64,000 bases of DNA from Solwaraspora sp. WMMD792 (GTDB lineage Bacteria > Actinomycetota > Actinomycetes > Mycobacteriales > Micromonosporaceae). This document shows positions 27,131-35,634 of the stretch, in pieces (position 1 is the first letter of the stretch; each line of letters begins with the position of its first letter). The notes below the pieces were generated by a model, which saw only the letters and a list, made by a program, of their open reading frames with translations, was not told the DNA's origin and did no database searches. The stretch covers positions 3,658,001 to 3,722,000 of the forward strand of contig NZ_JARUBH010000009.1 of NCBI RefSeq assembly GCF_029626105.1, read 5' to 3'. Both the position numbers and the translations under genes were made by a program.

Positions 27131-27754
27131 TCAGCGGCCGGCCTTGCGGGCGGTCTGGGTCCCGGCCTTCTTGGTGGTCTTCTTCGCGGTCTTGCGGGTG
27201 GCCGCCGCCTTCTTGGCGGTACCCCGCTGGGCGGGGGTGGCGTTCTTCGGTGAGGTGGCCCGCTGCACCCGGCCGGCGGTGCGCTTCGTCGCGGCGGCGA
27301 CCTTCTTCCCGGCCCGGCCGGTGGTGCCCTTGGCCGGCGTGGACCTGGTCGCGGTCGTCGTCGCCGTGGTTTTCGCGGCCGTGCTCTTGCCTGCGGTCGC
27401 GGTCTTCTTCGCCGGGCTGGTCTTCCTCGCTGGGCTGGTCTTCGCCGCCGGACTGGTCTTGCGGGCGGTGGCCGTCGCCTTCTTGGCTGGAGTGGTCTTG
27501 CGCGCCGTGGCCGTCGTCCTGCGCGCCGCCGGGCTGGTCTTCTTGGCCGCTGCCTTCTTCGCCGTCGGGCTGGTCTTGCGCGCCGTCGGGCTGGTCTTCT
27601 TCGTAGCGGGTTTCTTTGCCGCCGTCGCGGACGTCTTCCGCGCGGACGTCTTCTTCGCCGCCGTACTCGTCTTCTTCGCCGCCGTCTTCGTGGTGGCGGT
27701 GCTCGACGCCCGCCGGGTGGCGGGACGGGTCGCGGCTTTGGTGCCAGCAACCAT
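27131..27754 (-). CDS. Histone H1-like Lys/Ala-rich nucleoid protein
   Basis: A 207-residue, extremely basic, low-complexity protein made of repeats of the type KKTSATAAKK, RKTSPTAKKA and KTTPAKKA. The whole length is Lys, Ala, Thr, Ser, Pro and Arg, like the C-terminal tail of eukaryotic histone H1 and of bacterial HupB/Lsr2-associated tails. No folded HU domain is attached, so it is a free tail-like protein. It probably binds DNA and compacts the nucleoid. The ATG at 27754 is chosen because AGGAGG lies 8 bases upstream; an in-frame ATG at 27781 lies before that site. The repeat-rich DNA makes its length prone to variation. Confidence 0.8.
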   Translation of the reverse strand: MVAGTKAATRPATRRASSTATTKTAAKKTSTAAKKTSARKTSATAAKKPATKKTSPTARKTSPTAKKAAAKKTSPAARRTTATARKTTPAKKATATARKTSPAAKTSPARKTSPAKKTATAGKSTAAKTTATTTATRSTPAKGTTGRAGKKVAAATKRTAGRVQRATSPKNATPAQRGTAKKAAATRKTAKKTTKKAGTQTARKAGR

Positions 27755-27845
27755 GACTTTTTCCTCCTTGCGGACTTTCAATGGATTTGTCCCCTACGGA
27801 GACAATGGAGTCTCCGGTCCCCGACCCACGTACGGCCGGACCGGC

Positions 27846-28049
27846 CTAGCCCTGCTCCCCGGTCCAGCGGGCGTCCTCGGTCTCCCACTCCTCGTTGCGT
27901 TCCGACACGCGCTGCAGCGCCTGCTCAGCTTCGGCCTTCGAGGTGTAGGGACCGAGCCGGTACTTGGCGGCACACAGGTCCGCCCCGGACTCCACGCGCT
28001 GATGACGAAGACACCAGAAGTACTCGCCACCAGGTCCGCTGTCGCTCAT
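27846..28049 (-). CDS. Small SPOR-like conserved protein
   Basis: A 67-residue acidic cytosolic protein with YFWCLRHQRVESGADLCAAKYRLGPYTSKAEAEQALQRV and an acidic tail ending TEDARWTGEQG. The LGPYTSKAEAEQAL segment looks like the second half of a SPOR (peptidoglycan-binding) repeat, and the two cysteines could bind metal; both remain inference. Short proteins of this type seem widespread in Micromonosporaceae. The ATG at 28049 gives MSDSGPGGEYFW; no good ribosome site precedes it, and the upstream DNA is unusually AT-rich. Confidence 0.65.
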   Translation of the reverse strand: MSDSGPGGEYFWCLRHQRVESGADLCAAKYRLGPYTSKAEAEQALQRVSERNEEWETEDARWTGEQG

Positions 28050-28262
28050 GAGAACACTGTGCACGGAAAAACGGCATAGCGCTACCGTTTCGCCCAAAAT
28101 GTCGCCGCTTTTCCATAATAGACGAGCGCCATTGCAGCCGGCTCCCATGCCGGCAATTGACGGCTCGATACGAAAGGCCGGCAACGCCCCGCGCCAAGGC
28201 GAGTCGAGTCGAGTCCATCCTGGGCGGAGCGGACCGGGTGCCGTCGCGGAAACCGAGCCAGG

Positions 28263-29021
28263 TCAACCGGTCGCGAACGCTGTCTCGATCAGCCGCCGCA
28301 GCCCGTGGCCGTCATCGACGGTCACGTCCGGCACCCCGTCGGGCTGGCCCCGTTCCCGACCGGTGCGGGCCGAGACCATCAGCACCGCCGCACCGGCACC
28401 GGCCCGCCGGGCGCACGGGACGTCCCGGGCCGGGCTGTCTCCGACGAACCAGCAGTCCGCAACCGGTACGCCGAGTGCCCGCGCCGCGAGCCAGGCGACC
28501 TCAGGGTTGGGCTTACGCACCCCGGCCTCGTCGCTGTAGATCTGCACGGCGAACCGGTCACCGAGACCGACGGCGTCCAGGAAGTCGCGGTGGGCCGCAC
28601 CGCACAACGTGTTGCTGACGATCGCCAGCGGCAGACCGGCGTCGGCGGCGACGTCCAACGCGGCACGGATACCGGGGCGTACCGTCCAGTCCGCGCGCCG
28701 GGTCCACGCGTAGCTCAACGCGGTCGCCTCGCGCAGCACCGCGTCGCGGGCCGGGGCCGGCCAGCCGGTCGTGATGAACTCCCGCCAGACCTGCTCGTGG
28801 CCGTACTCCCGGGGGCGGTCCTGCTCGCCGATCCGGTCCCGCCAGGCGGCGTACTCGCGTTGCCCGTCGACCAGTGACCGGGTGATCCGTTCGGCGGACA
28901 ACGCGTCGCCGACCAGCCCGCACAGCCGGTCGACCAGGTGGACCGGCCGCGGTGACATGGACGGGGCGTCGACGAGGACGCCGCCGAAATCGAGCAGCAG
29001 GGCGCGAGGGGTGGGCAGCAT
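28263..29021 (-). CDS. HAD-superfamily hydrolase
   Basis: A 252-residue haloacid dehalogenase-like phosphatase. Motif I is LLLDFGGVLVD near the N terminus (nucleophile Asp; the second acidic residue is replaced by Gly as in several dehalogenase-type HADs). Motif II is LAIVSNTLCG, motif III the KPNPEVAWLAARALG lysine and motif IV CWFVGDSPARDV. A helical cap lies between I and II. The substrate cannot be predicted. The gene is divergent from the LacI regulator and the LacI-type operator lies between them, so it could be co-regulated. Confidence 0.85.
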   Translation of the reverse strand: MLPTPRALLLDFGGVLVDAPSMSPRPVHLVDRLCGLVGDALSAERITRSLVDGQREYAAWRDRIGEQDRPREYGHEQVWREFITTGWPAPARDAVLREATALSYAWTRRADWTVRPGIRAALDVAADAGLPLAIVSNTLCGAAHRDFLDAVGLGDRFAVQIYSDEAGVRKPNPEVAWLAARALGVPVADCWFVGDSPARDVPCARRAGAGAAVLMVSARTGRERGQPDGVPDVTVDDGHGLRRLIETAFATG

Positions 29022-29072
29022 CCGACCATCATCCCCGGTGGCTGGGCGCGCCGGCGACCCTGGGACTCGCCA

Positions 29073-29086
29073 TGTTTACGCAAACA
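29073..29086. promoter_or_regulatory. LacI-type operator before lacI
   Basis: TGTTTACGCAAACA, an imperfect palindrome differing by one base from the core of the perfect sites at 35550 and 35583. It lies 90 bases before the LacI-family gene and 52 bases before the divergent HAD gene, suggesting autoregulation. Confidence 0.7.
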
Positions 29087-29175
29087 CGGCGAGCACTGCT
29101 AGTGTCAGCGCGGCTACCGGCGTACCCCCGACACCGGGCGTCGCCGACGCCAGGAGAGGAAGGTCTCGGCGCCCG

Positions 29176-30219
29176 ATGAGCTCGACCGCACCCGACCCGC
29201 CGGGGCGTCGCCGACGCCGGGTGTCGATGGCCGACGTGGCCCGGCTCGCCGGGGTCTCCACCCAGACCGTCTCCCGGGTGTCCACCGGGCACCCAGGTGT
29301 CATCCCCAGCACCCGCGAGCAGGTCGTCGCCGCGATGCAGCAGCTCGGCTACCGGCCCAACAGCGCCGCCCGGGCACTCAAGTACGGCGAGTTCCGCACC
29401 ATCGGCGTGATCACCTTCACCCTGTCCACCACCGGCAACAGCAACACCGTGGAGGCGATCGCCACCCACGCCGCGGCCGAGGGTTACGTGATCACGCTGA
29501 TCCCGGTCGCCGCTCCCACCCAGGACCGGGTGCTCGGTGCCTTCACCCGGCTCGGCGAACTCGCGGTCGACGCGGTCATCGTGATCATGGAGGTGCACCT
29601 GCTCGACGCCAGCACCGTGCTGCTGCCTCCCGACGTGCATCTCGTCGTGGTCGACTCGGACGCCGGTGACCGCTACCGGGTGGTCGACACCAACCAGGCC
29701 GACGGTGCCCGGCAGGCCGTCCGACACCTGCTCGACCTCGGCCACCGTACGGTGTGGCACGTCGCCGGACCGCCGGAGTCGTACGCCGCAGAGCGGCGGG
29801 CGACCGCCTGGCGTACCACCTTGTCGCAGGCCGGCCGGGAGGTGCCGGCGCTGCGCCGCGGCGACTGGTCGGCCGAGGCCGGCTACCGGGCCGGCCTCGA
29901 ACTGGCCGACGAACCGGCCTGCACCGCGATCTTCGTCGCCAACGACCAGATGGCGCTCGGGGTGCTGCGGGCCATGCACGAACGCGGCCGAGTGGTGCCG
30001 CGTGACGTCAGTGTGGTGGGCTTCGACGACATCGCCGAGGCCGGGTCGTTCATCCCGCCGCTGACCACCGTCCACCAGGACTTCGCCGAGGTCGGGCGGC
30101 GCTGCGTGGAGGCGGTGCTGCATCAGGTCCGGACCGGCACCGCGCAGACCGGCACCACCCTGGTGCCGACCCGCCTGGTGGTCCGGGCCAGTACCGCCGC
30201 CCCGCCGACGGCACGCTGA
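29176..30219 (+). CDS. LacI-family transcriptional regulator
   Basis: A 347-residue LacI/GalR repressor. The N-terminal helix-turn-helix and hinge (about 16-70) reads MADVARLAGVSTQTVSRVSTG and ends with YRPNSAARAL. A periplasmic-binding-protein-like sensor domain follows, containing DTNQADGARQAVRHLLDLGH, the AIFVANDQMALGVL signature and VSVVGFDDIAEAGSFIPPLTTV. It should bind palindromes of the TGTTTGCGCAAACA type seen upstream of itself and of the galactoside operon, and release them on binding a galactoside. The ATG at 29176 is favoured, with AGAGGAAGG upstream; GTG 29221 is an alternative. It converges on the beta-galactosidase gene. Confidence 0.9.
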   Translation: MSSTAPDPPGRRRRRVSMADVARLAGVSTQTVSRVSTGHPGVIPSTREQVVAAMQQLGYRPNSAARALKYGEFRTIGVITFTLSTTGNSNTVEAIATHAAAEGYVITLIPVAAPTQDRVLGAFTRLGELAVDAVIVIMEVHLLDASTVLLPPDVHLVVVDSDAGDRYRVVDTNQADGARQAVRHLLDLGHRTVWHVAGPPESYAAERRATAWRTTLSQAGREVPALRRGDWSAEAGYRAGLELADEPACTAIFVANDQMALGVLRAMHERGRVVPRDVSVVGFDDIAEAGSFIPPLTTVHQDFAEVGRRCVEAVLHQVRTGTAQTGTTLVPTRLVVRASTAAPPTAR

Positions 30220-30226
30220 CCCAGCA

Positions 30227-30279
30227 GTGCCGACGGCACGCTGACCGGATCCCACGGCCGGTCAGTGCGCCGTCGGCAC
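30227..30279. terminator. Bidirectional terminator between lacI and the beta-galactosidase gene
   Basis: A 22-bp stem with two mismatches (GTGCCGACGGCACGCTGACC at 30227 with the complement ending at 30279) and a 9-base loop. It overlaps the last codons of the galactosidase gene, and part of the left arm is a direct repeat of the end of lacI. Confidence 0.7.
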
Positions 30280-32280
30280 CGCCCGTACCGAGACCCCCCG
30301 GGGCGGCAGCGTCTCGGCCGGCCCGACCAGCGGTACGCCCGCAACGTCGGCCAACGACACCGGCTCGTCGGTCCGGTTGATCAGGAACCAGTGCTCGCCC
30401 CGGACGGCCAACTCGACCCGGCCCCGCAGCCGCTCCGGCAGGTCGCTGGTCACCCCGGCCGCCGTCGCGAAGCTGGCCAGCACACCGGCCAGATCGGACA
30501 CTCCGAGCCGGGTGGAGACGTAGCCGGCGGAACCGGCACCGACCGTACGGCGGGTGACCGCCGGCCGGCCGGCGTACTCGCCGGTGCGGTAGGACGCCAG
30601 CACCTCGACCTGCGGATCGGTCACCGTGACACGGTCGGTCCACAGCTGGCCGGTCGCGCCGGTGTCCAGCAGCACCTGGGCGCCGTCGGGCAGCGGGCCG
30701 AACTCCTCGATCCGCAGGCCGAGCAGATCCCGCAGCGCCCCCGGGTAGCCGCCGAGCCAGATGTGGTCGTGCTCGTCGACGATCCCGGAGAAGTAGGTGG
30801 TCACCAGGTGGCCGCCGGCGGTGACGTGCTCCCTCAGCCGGCCGGCGAGCGCCGCCGGCACCAGATGCAGGATCGGGGCGACCACCAGGCGATACCCGGA
30901 GAGGTCGGCGGCGACCGGCAGCACGTCGGCCCGGATGCCGAGGGCGAGGAACGCCGAGTACCAGTCGAGCGCCTCCTGCTTGTAGCGCAGCCGCGACGTC
31001 GGATGGGAGTCCTGCTCGCAGGCCCACCAAGACTCCCAGTCGAACAGGATCGCCGCCGGTGCCGGCGTGCGCGGGCTGCCGGCGACACCGGCCAGGTCGG
31101 ACAGCGTACGGCCGAGCGCGGCGACCGAATGGAACAGGTCGCTGTCGGCCCCGGCGTGCGGCAGCATCGCCGAGTGGTACTTCTCGGCGCCGGCCGCCGA
31201 CTGGCGCCACTGGAAGAAGCAGACCGCGTCGGCGCCGTGCGCCACGTGCGTCAACGAGTCGCGGGCCAATTCCCCGGCACGTTTGGGCAGGTTGACCGGC
31301 TGCCAGTTGACGGCGCTGGTGGAGTGCTCCATCAGGAACCAGGGTCGCCCGCCGGCCAGGTTGCCGGTCAGGTTCGCCGAGAAGGACAGTTCGTCGAGGG
31401 CCTGCGGTCCGGGGTGCACGTAGTGGTCGTTGGCGACGAAGTCGACCTCACTCGCCCAGTCGGCGTAGTTCATCCCGGACGACTCCCCCATCACCATGAA
31501 GTTGGTGGTGACCGGTACGTCCGGGGTGACCTCGCGCAGCAGGTCGCGTTCGGCGCGCAGATGCGCGCGCAGCGCGTCGGAGGAGAACCGCTTGAAGTCC
31601 AGCTGCTGGGTCGGGTTCGGGTAGGAGGCGGCCTGCCGGGGCGGCAGGATCTGGGCGAAGTCGGTGTACCGCTGCGACCAGAACGCCGTACCCCAGGCGT
31701 GGTTGAGCGTGTCGATGTCGCCGTAGCGGTCCCGCAGCCAGGCGCGGAACGCGGCGGCGGCGTCGTCGGAGAAGTCGTAGACGTTGTGGCAGCCGAGTTC
31801 GTTGGAGACGTGCCAGGCGGCCAACGCCGGATGGTCCCGGTAGCGCTCGGCGATCGCCCGGACCAGACGCAACGCGTACGCCCGGAAGATCGGTGAGGTG
31901 GGCCGCCAGTGTTGCCGGGCGCCGGGCCAGACGGTGGCGCCGCGCCGGTCGACCGGCAGGATCTGCGGGTGCGCGGCGGTCAGCCACGGCGGCGGCGAAG
32001 CGGTCGCGGTGGCCAGGTCGACGGCGATCCCGTTGGCGTGCAGCAGGTCCATCACGTCGTCGAGCCAGGCGAAGTCGAACTCGTCCGGGCCGGGCTGCAG
32101 CCGCGCCCAGGAGAAGATGGCCAGCGAGACGATGTTCACCCCGGCGGCGCGCATGGCCGCCACGTCGTCGTCCCAGACCGACCGGGGCCACTGTTCGGGG
32201 TTGTAATCGGCACCGTAGCCGATCCGGGGGCCGCCGTTGCCCGGCCAGCGCAGCCAGCGGTAGTCGCCACCGAATGCCAC
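30262..32280 (-). CDS. Beta-galactosidase, glycoside hydrolase family 42
   Basis: A 672-residue GH42 enzyme cleaving terminal beta-galactose from oligosaccharides. It has the N-terminal TIM barrel with GYGADYNPEQWP, the acid/base E161 in HVSNELGCHN and the nucleophile E318 in WFLMEHSTSAVNWQP. A trimerisation domain (Rossmann-like, around SGYRLVVAPILHLV) and a C-terminal beta domain follow. There is no signal peptide, so it works on sugars after import. The ATG at 32280 has GGAG upstream. It is the last gene of the transporter operon, separated from the binding-protein gene by a hairpin. Confidence 0.93.
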   Translation of the reverse strand: MAFGGDYRWLRWPGNGGPRIGYGADYNPEQWPRSVWDDDVAAMRAAGVNIVSLAIFSWARLQPGPDEFDFAWLDDVMDLLHANGIAVDLATATASPPPWLTAAHPQILPVDRRGATVWPGARQHWRPTSPIFRAYALRLVRAIAERYRDHPALAAWHVSNELGCHNVYDFSDDAAAAFRAWLRDRYGDIDTLNHAWGTAFWSQRYTDFAQILPPRQAASYPNPTQQLDFKRFSSDALRAHLRAERDLLREVTPDVPVTTNFMVMGESSGMNYADWASEVDFVANDHYVHPGPQALDELSFSANLTGNLAGGRPWFLMEHSTSAVNWQPVNLPKRAGELARDSLTHVAHGADAVCFFQWRQSAAGAEKYHSAMLPHAGADSDLFHSVAALGRTLSDLAGVAGSPRTPAPAAILFDWESWWACEQDSHPTSRLRYKQEALDWYSAFLALGIRADVLPVAADLSGYRLVVAPILHLVPAALAGRLREHVTAGGHLVTTYFSGIVDEHDHIWLGGYPGALRDLLGLRIEEFGPLPDGAQVLLDTGATGQLWTDRVTVTDPQVEVLASYRTGEYAGRPAVTRRTVGAGSAGYVSTRLGVSDLAGVLASFATAAGVTSDLPERLRGRVELAVRGEHWFLINRTDEPVSLADVAGVPLVGPAETLPPRGVSVRAVPTAH

Positions 32281-32314
32281 GTACGTCTCCTCGCTCCTGA
32301 GGGGGTGGGCGTGG

Positions 32315-32346
32315 GCCCGGCACCGGCCGTCGCGGCGGTGCCGGGC
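32315..32346 (-). terminator. Intercistronic hairpin between binding protein and beta-galactosidase
   Basis: GCCCGGCACCG (32315-32325) pairs perfectly with 32336-32346 around a 10-base loop. Lying just after the binding-protein stop, it could partly end or protect the transcript, giving more binding protein than galactosidase mRNA. Confidence 0.55.
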
Positions 32347-32355
32347 TGCGCCGGG

Positions 32356-33690
32356 TCAGCTGACGGTGAAGCCCTGGTCGGTGCCGTAGCTGACGCAGGT
32401 GTCCCGCCAGGCGTTCAGCGCGTCGGTCAGCGGGGTGTCCGACACGTACGCCTGACCGACGGTGTCGTTGAACACACTGTTGGCGTACACCTGGAACGGC
32501 AGGTAGGACCAGCCGTCGACGACGTTGCCGGCCGACTCGGCGAAGATCTCGTTGGCCTGCTGCCCGCCGAAGTACGCGAACTCGGCGCCGAGGAACTCCG
32601 GCGACTGCAGCTGCGCGGTGGTGGCCGGGAAGGCGCCGCCGTCGACCCGGATCTGCACCCCGTCGCCGGCGTTGGCGTACTCGATGAACCCGTACGCGAG
32701 GGCCTTGTTCGCCGCCGCCGACGGGACGGCCAGTGAGCTGCCGCCGTTCTCGGCGCTGGCGGTGCCACCGGCGTCCCACTGCGGCAGCGGGGCGACCCGC
32801 CACTTGCCGGCACCGTCGGCGACGCCGGAGATCAGGTTGGCCGGCATCCAGGCGCCGGTGGCGAGGCTGGCGATGGTCCCGTCGGCCAGCCCCTGGTACC
32901 ACTGGTCGCTCCACGAGCTGACCGGGGCGAGCAGGTCCTCACTGATCAGCTGCTCCCAGGTGTCGGCGAACCGGGCCGAGCCGTCGTCGGTGAAGTCGAT
33001 GCGCACCTCGGTGCCGTCGACCTGGAACGGCTGACCGCCGGACTGCCAGATCAGGCTGGTGGTGAAGCCGGCGTCGCCGACGTCGTTGGTGATGTACACC
33101 TGCGGGTCGGCCCGGTGCAGTTCACGGGCGGCGTCGACGTACTCGTCCCAGGTGGCCGGCACGTCGATGCCGTGCTCGTCGAAGACCTCCTGGTTGTAGA
33201 ACAGCGCCATCGGGCCGGAGTCCATCGGCAGGCCGTGGACGCCGCCGCCGGTGTTCACCGACGACCAGGGTCCGGGGGTGAAGGTGTCGGCCAGGTCGCC
33301 GGCCCCGTAACCGGTGAGGTCGGTGACCGACCCGGCGAGGGCGAACTGCGGCAGCGCGTAGTACTCGATCTGGGCGACGTCGGGCAGCCCGTCACCGGCG
33401 GCGATCGCGTTCTGCAGGGCGGTGTACTGGTCGTCGCCGGTGCCGGCGTTGACCAGTTCCACCGTGACGTTCGGGTAGGCGGCCTGGAAGCCGGTGACGA
33501 CCTCGGCGAGGGTCGGTTCCCAGGCCCAGACGGTCAACTCGCCGCCGGCCTCCAGGGCGGCCTGCACGTCGGCGGCGGAGACCTGCTCGTCACCGGCGGA
33601 GTCGGTCGGGTCGTCGCCGGAGCCGCAGCCGGTTAGCGCCAGGGTGGCCGCCGCGGCGACCGCGACCGCCCGCACAGTGGTGCCGTTCAT
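32356..33690 (-). CDS. Sugar ABC transporter substrate-binding lipoprotein
   Basis: A 444-residue family 1 (MalE-like) extracellular solute-binding protein. The signal peptide ends in a lipobox, LALTGC, with C22 as the lipidated residue, followed by an acidic linker. The mature domain has LTVWAWEPTLAEVVTGFQAAYPNVTVELVN and the NGGSSLAVPSAAANKALAYGFIEYA segment typical of oligosaccharide binders. It lies between the permease genes and the GH42 gene, so beta-galacto-oligosaccharides are the likely ligand. The ATG at 33690 starts 25 bases before (upstream of) the end of the permease gene's stop at 33716. Confidence 0.92.
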   Translation of the reverse strand: MNGTTVRAVAVAAAATLALTGCGSGDDPTDSAGDEQVSAADVQAALEAGGELTVWAWEPTLAEVVTGFQAAYPNVTVELVNAGTGDDQYTALQNAIAAGDGLPDVAQIEYYALPQFALAGSVTDLTGYGAGDLADTFTPGPWSSVNTGGGVHGLPMDSGPMALFYNQEVFDEHGIDVPATWDEYVDAARELHRADPQVYITNDVGDAGFTTSLIWQSGGQPFQVDGTEVRIDFTDDGSARFADTWEQLISEDLLAPVSSWSDQWYQGLADGTIASLATGAWMPANLISGVADGAGKWRVAPLPQWDAGGTASAENGGSSLAVPSAAANKALAYGFIEYANAGDGVQIRVDGGAFPATTAQLQSPEFLGAEFAYFGGQQANEIFAESAGNVVDGWSYLPFQVYANSVFNDTVGQAYVSDTPLTDALNAWRDTCVSYGTDQGFTVS

Positions 33691-33715
33691 GGGGTGTCCC
33701 TTCGGTGATGGGTGG

Positions 33716-34609
33716 TCACTCCTTGACGCCGCCGGCGGCCAGCCCCGACTGCCAGTAGCGCTGCAGGAGCAGGAAGGCCGCCAGCAGCGGCAGGATGGTC
33801 AGCAGCGACCCGGTGATGACCAGGTGGAACACCGGCTGGCCGCCGGCGGTGGCGGCCTGGGCGTTCCAGGCGTCCAGGCCGAGGGTCAGCGGGTACCAGT
33901 CCGGGTCCTTCAGCATGATCAGCGGCAGGAAGTAGTTGTTCCAGGTGGCGACCATGCTGAACAGCAGCACCGTGACGATGCCGGGAGCCAGCAGCGGCAG
34001 ACAGATCTGGAACAGGGTGCGCAGTTCGCTCGCCCCGTCGCACCGCGCCGCCTCCAGCAGTTCGTCGGGGATCGCCTCGGCGGCGAACACCCACATCAGA
34101 TAGAGCCCGAACGGTGTGATCAGCGACGGGACGATCACCGCCCATGGCGTGTTGGTCAGCCCGAGACGGCTGAACATCAAAAAGGTCGGCACGGCCAGCG
34201 CCGTGCCGGGCACGGCGACCGCGCCGATGACGATCGCGAAGACCGCCCAGCGGCCGACGAAGTCGAACTTGGCCAGGCCGTACCCGCCGAGGGTGGCGAG
34301 CAGGGTGGCACCGCCGGCACCGGCGAGCACGTACAGCAGGGTGTTGCCCAGCCAGCGCAGGAAGATCCCGTCGTCGTAGCGCAGCGTCTCGACGACGTTG
34401 TCCCACAGCGCGAAGTCGTCGGCGAACCACAGCCCGAACGAGGAGAACAGGCCCGGCTGCGACTTGGTGGCGTTGACCAGCAGCCAGATCAGCGGGACGA
34501 GGCTGTAGACGAGGACGATCCCGGTCAGCGCGGTCAGGGTCAGACTGCGGCCGGGCCGACGCACCCGGGTGGTGGCGGGCCGACGCACCCGGGTGAGGGC
34601 CGGCGTCAT
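33716..34609 (-). CDS. Carbohydrate ABC transporter permease, MalG type
   Basis: A 297-residue inner membrane permease with six membrane helices. The EAA loop is EAARCDGASELRTLFQICLP, the docking site for the ATPase. Other family landmarks are WLLVNATKSQ near the first helix and GLYLMWVFAAEAIPDEL. The ATG at 34609 overlaps the upstream permease stop by four bases (ATGA), so the two are translationally coupled. No ATP-binding subunit gene is present in the cluster; such actinobacterial transporters usually share a general ATPase (MsiK type) encoded elsewhere. Confidence 0.93.
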   Translation of the reverse strand: MTPALTRVRRPATTRVRRPGRSLTLTALTGIVLVYSLVPLIWLLVNATKSQPGLFSSFGLWFADDFALWDNVVETLRYDDGIFLRWLGNTLLYVLAGAGGATLLATLGGYGLAKFDFVGRWAVFAIVIGAVAVPGTALAVPTFLMFSRLGLTNTPWAVIVPSLITPFGLYLMWVFAAEAIPDELLEAARCDGASELRTLFQICLPLLAPGIVTVLLFSMVATWNNYFLPLIMLKDPDWYPLTLGLDAWNAQAATAGGQPVFHLVITGSLLTILPLLAAFLLLQRYWQSGLAAGGVKE

Positions 34610-35505
34610 CGTCCCTCCCGGATACCGCGCAGCTGGACGAGGTACGCGATCGCCATGGTCACCAGGCCCATCACGATGGCGACGGTGGCCGAGTAGTTGT
34701 ACTGCTGCCCCGAGAACGACAGCGAGTACGCGTACAGGTTGGGGGTGAAGTAGGTGGTGATCGCGTTGGGTGCCAGGTGCTGCAGGATGCTCGGTTCGTT
34801 GAACAGCTGGAAGCTGCCGATGATGGAGAAGATGGTGGCGATGACCAGCGCGCCCCGGATGGCCGGCAGTTTGATGGCGCGGATGACCCGCAGCTGACCG
34901 GCACCGTCGACCTCGGCCGCCTCGTACAGCGACGTCGGCACCACGCGCAGCGCCGAATAGAAGATGACCATGTTGTAGCCGACGAACTCCCAGGTGACGA
35001 TGTTGCCGATGGACAGCAGCACCAGGTCGGGGTGCAGCGGGTCGGGCAGCGTCACGCCGAGCGCGTCGTTGATGTTGCCGACCAGCCCGAACCGGGTGCC
35101 GTACATGAAGCCCCACATCAGCGTGGCGACGACGGCCGGGACCGCGTACGGCAGGAAGATCGCGACCCGGAAGAAGCTCCTGCCGTACAGCCGACCGCTG
35201 TCGATGGCCAGCGCCACCAGCAGCGCGAGGAACAGCATGATCGGCACCTGGACGGCGAGGAAGACGGCCACCCGGCCGAGCGCCGACCAGAACTGCGGGT
35301 CGGTCAGCGCCCGCTGGTAGTTGTCCAGCCCGACGAAGGAGTTGCCGCCGATCAGCTGCCGTCGGTAGAGGCTGAGGTGGATCGCGTAGCCGATCGGCGC
35401 GATGAAGACGAGCGCGAAGACCAGCATGAACGGCGCGACGAACTGCCAGCCGGCCAGCGAGCGCCGGCGCGGCAGCCGGCGAGGTCGCGCCTGCGGAGTG
35501 GTCAT
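34606..35505 (-). CDS. Carbohydrate ABC transporter permease, MalF/UgpA type
   Basis: A 299-residue permease with an Arg/Pro-rich N terminus, six membrane helices and the EAA loop EAAEVDGAGQLRVIRAIKLP. It pairs with the MalG-type permease to form the membrane channel. It is the first gene of the operon (permease, permease, binding protein, beta-galactosidase) and lies just downstream of the LacI-type operators at 35550-35618. The ATG at 35505 gives MTTPQARPRRLP; a GTG directly before it (35508) is also possible. AAGG upstream is a weak ribosome site. Confidence 0.92.
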   Translation of the reverse strand: MTTPQARPRRLPRRRSLAGWQFVAPFMLVFALVFIAPIGYAIHLSLYRRQLIGGNSFVGLDNYQRALTDPQFWSALGRVAVFLAVQVPIMLFLALLVALAIDSGRLYGRSFFRVAIFLPYAVPAVVATLMWGFMYGTRFGLVGNINDALGVTLPDPLHPDLVLLSIGNIVTWEFVGYNMVIFYSALRVVPTSLYEAAEVDGAGQLRVIRAIKLPAIRGALVIATIFSIIGSFQLFNEPSILQHLAPNAITTYFTPNLYAYSLSFSGQQYNYSATVAIVMGLVTMAIAYLVQLRGIREGR

Positions 35506-35549
35506 CACGCCCAACCTTCGGTAGCTGAGGGGCCGCGGAGCGGCGAAGT

Positions 35550-35569
35550 CGATGTTTGCGCAAACATCG
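35550..35569. promoter_or_regulatory. LacI-type operator O1
   Basis: CGATGTTTGCGCAAACATCG is a perfect 20-bp palindrome, 45 bases before the first permease gene. It carries the central CG typical of LacI/GalR-family sites. It probably binds the LacI protein encoded at 29176. Confidence 0.85.
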
Positions 35570-35582
35570 ACCGCAGCCAGGT

Positions 35583-35618
35583 GATGTTTGCGCAAACATC
35601 GGGGTCCCGATGTTTGCA
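35583..35618. promoter_or_regulatory. LacI-type operator O2 and a third half-site
   Basis: GATGTTTGCGCAAACATC at 35583-35600 repeats the first operator 33 bases away (about three helical turns), so two dimers could sit on one face of the DNA. CGATGTTTGCA at 35608-35618 is a further half-site on the same phase. Confidence 0.8.
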
Positions 35619-35634
35619 CCGGCCCGGCCCCGCG

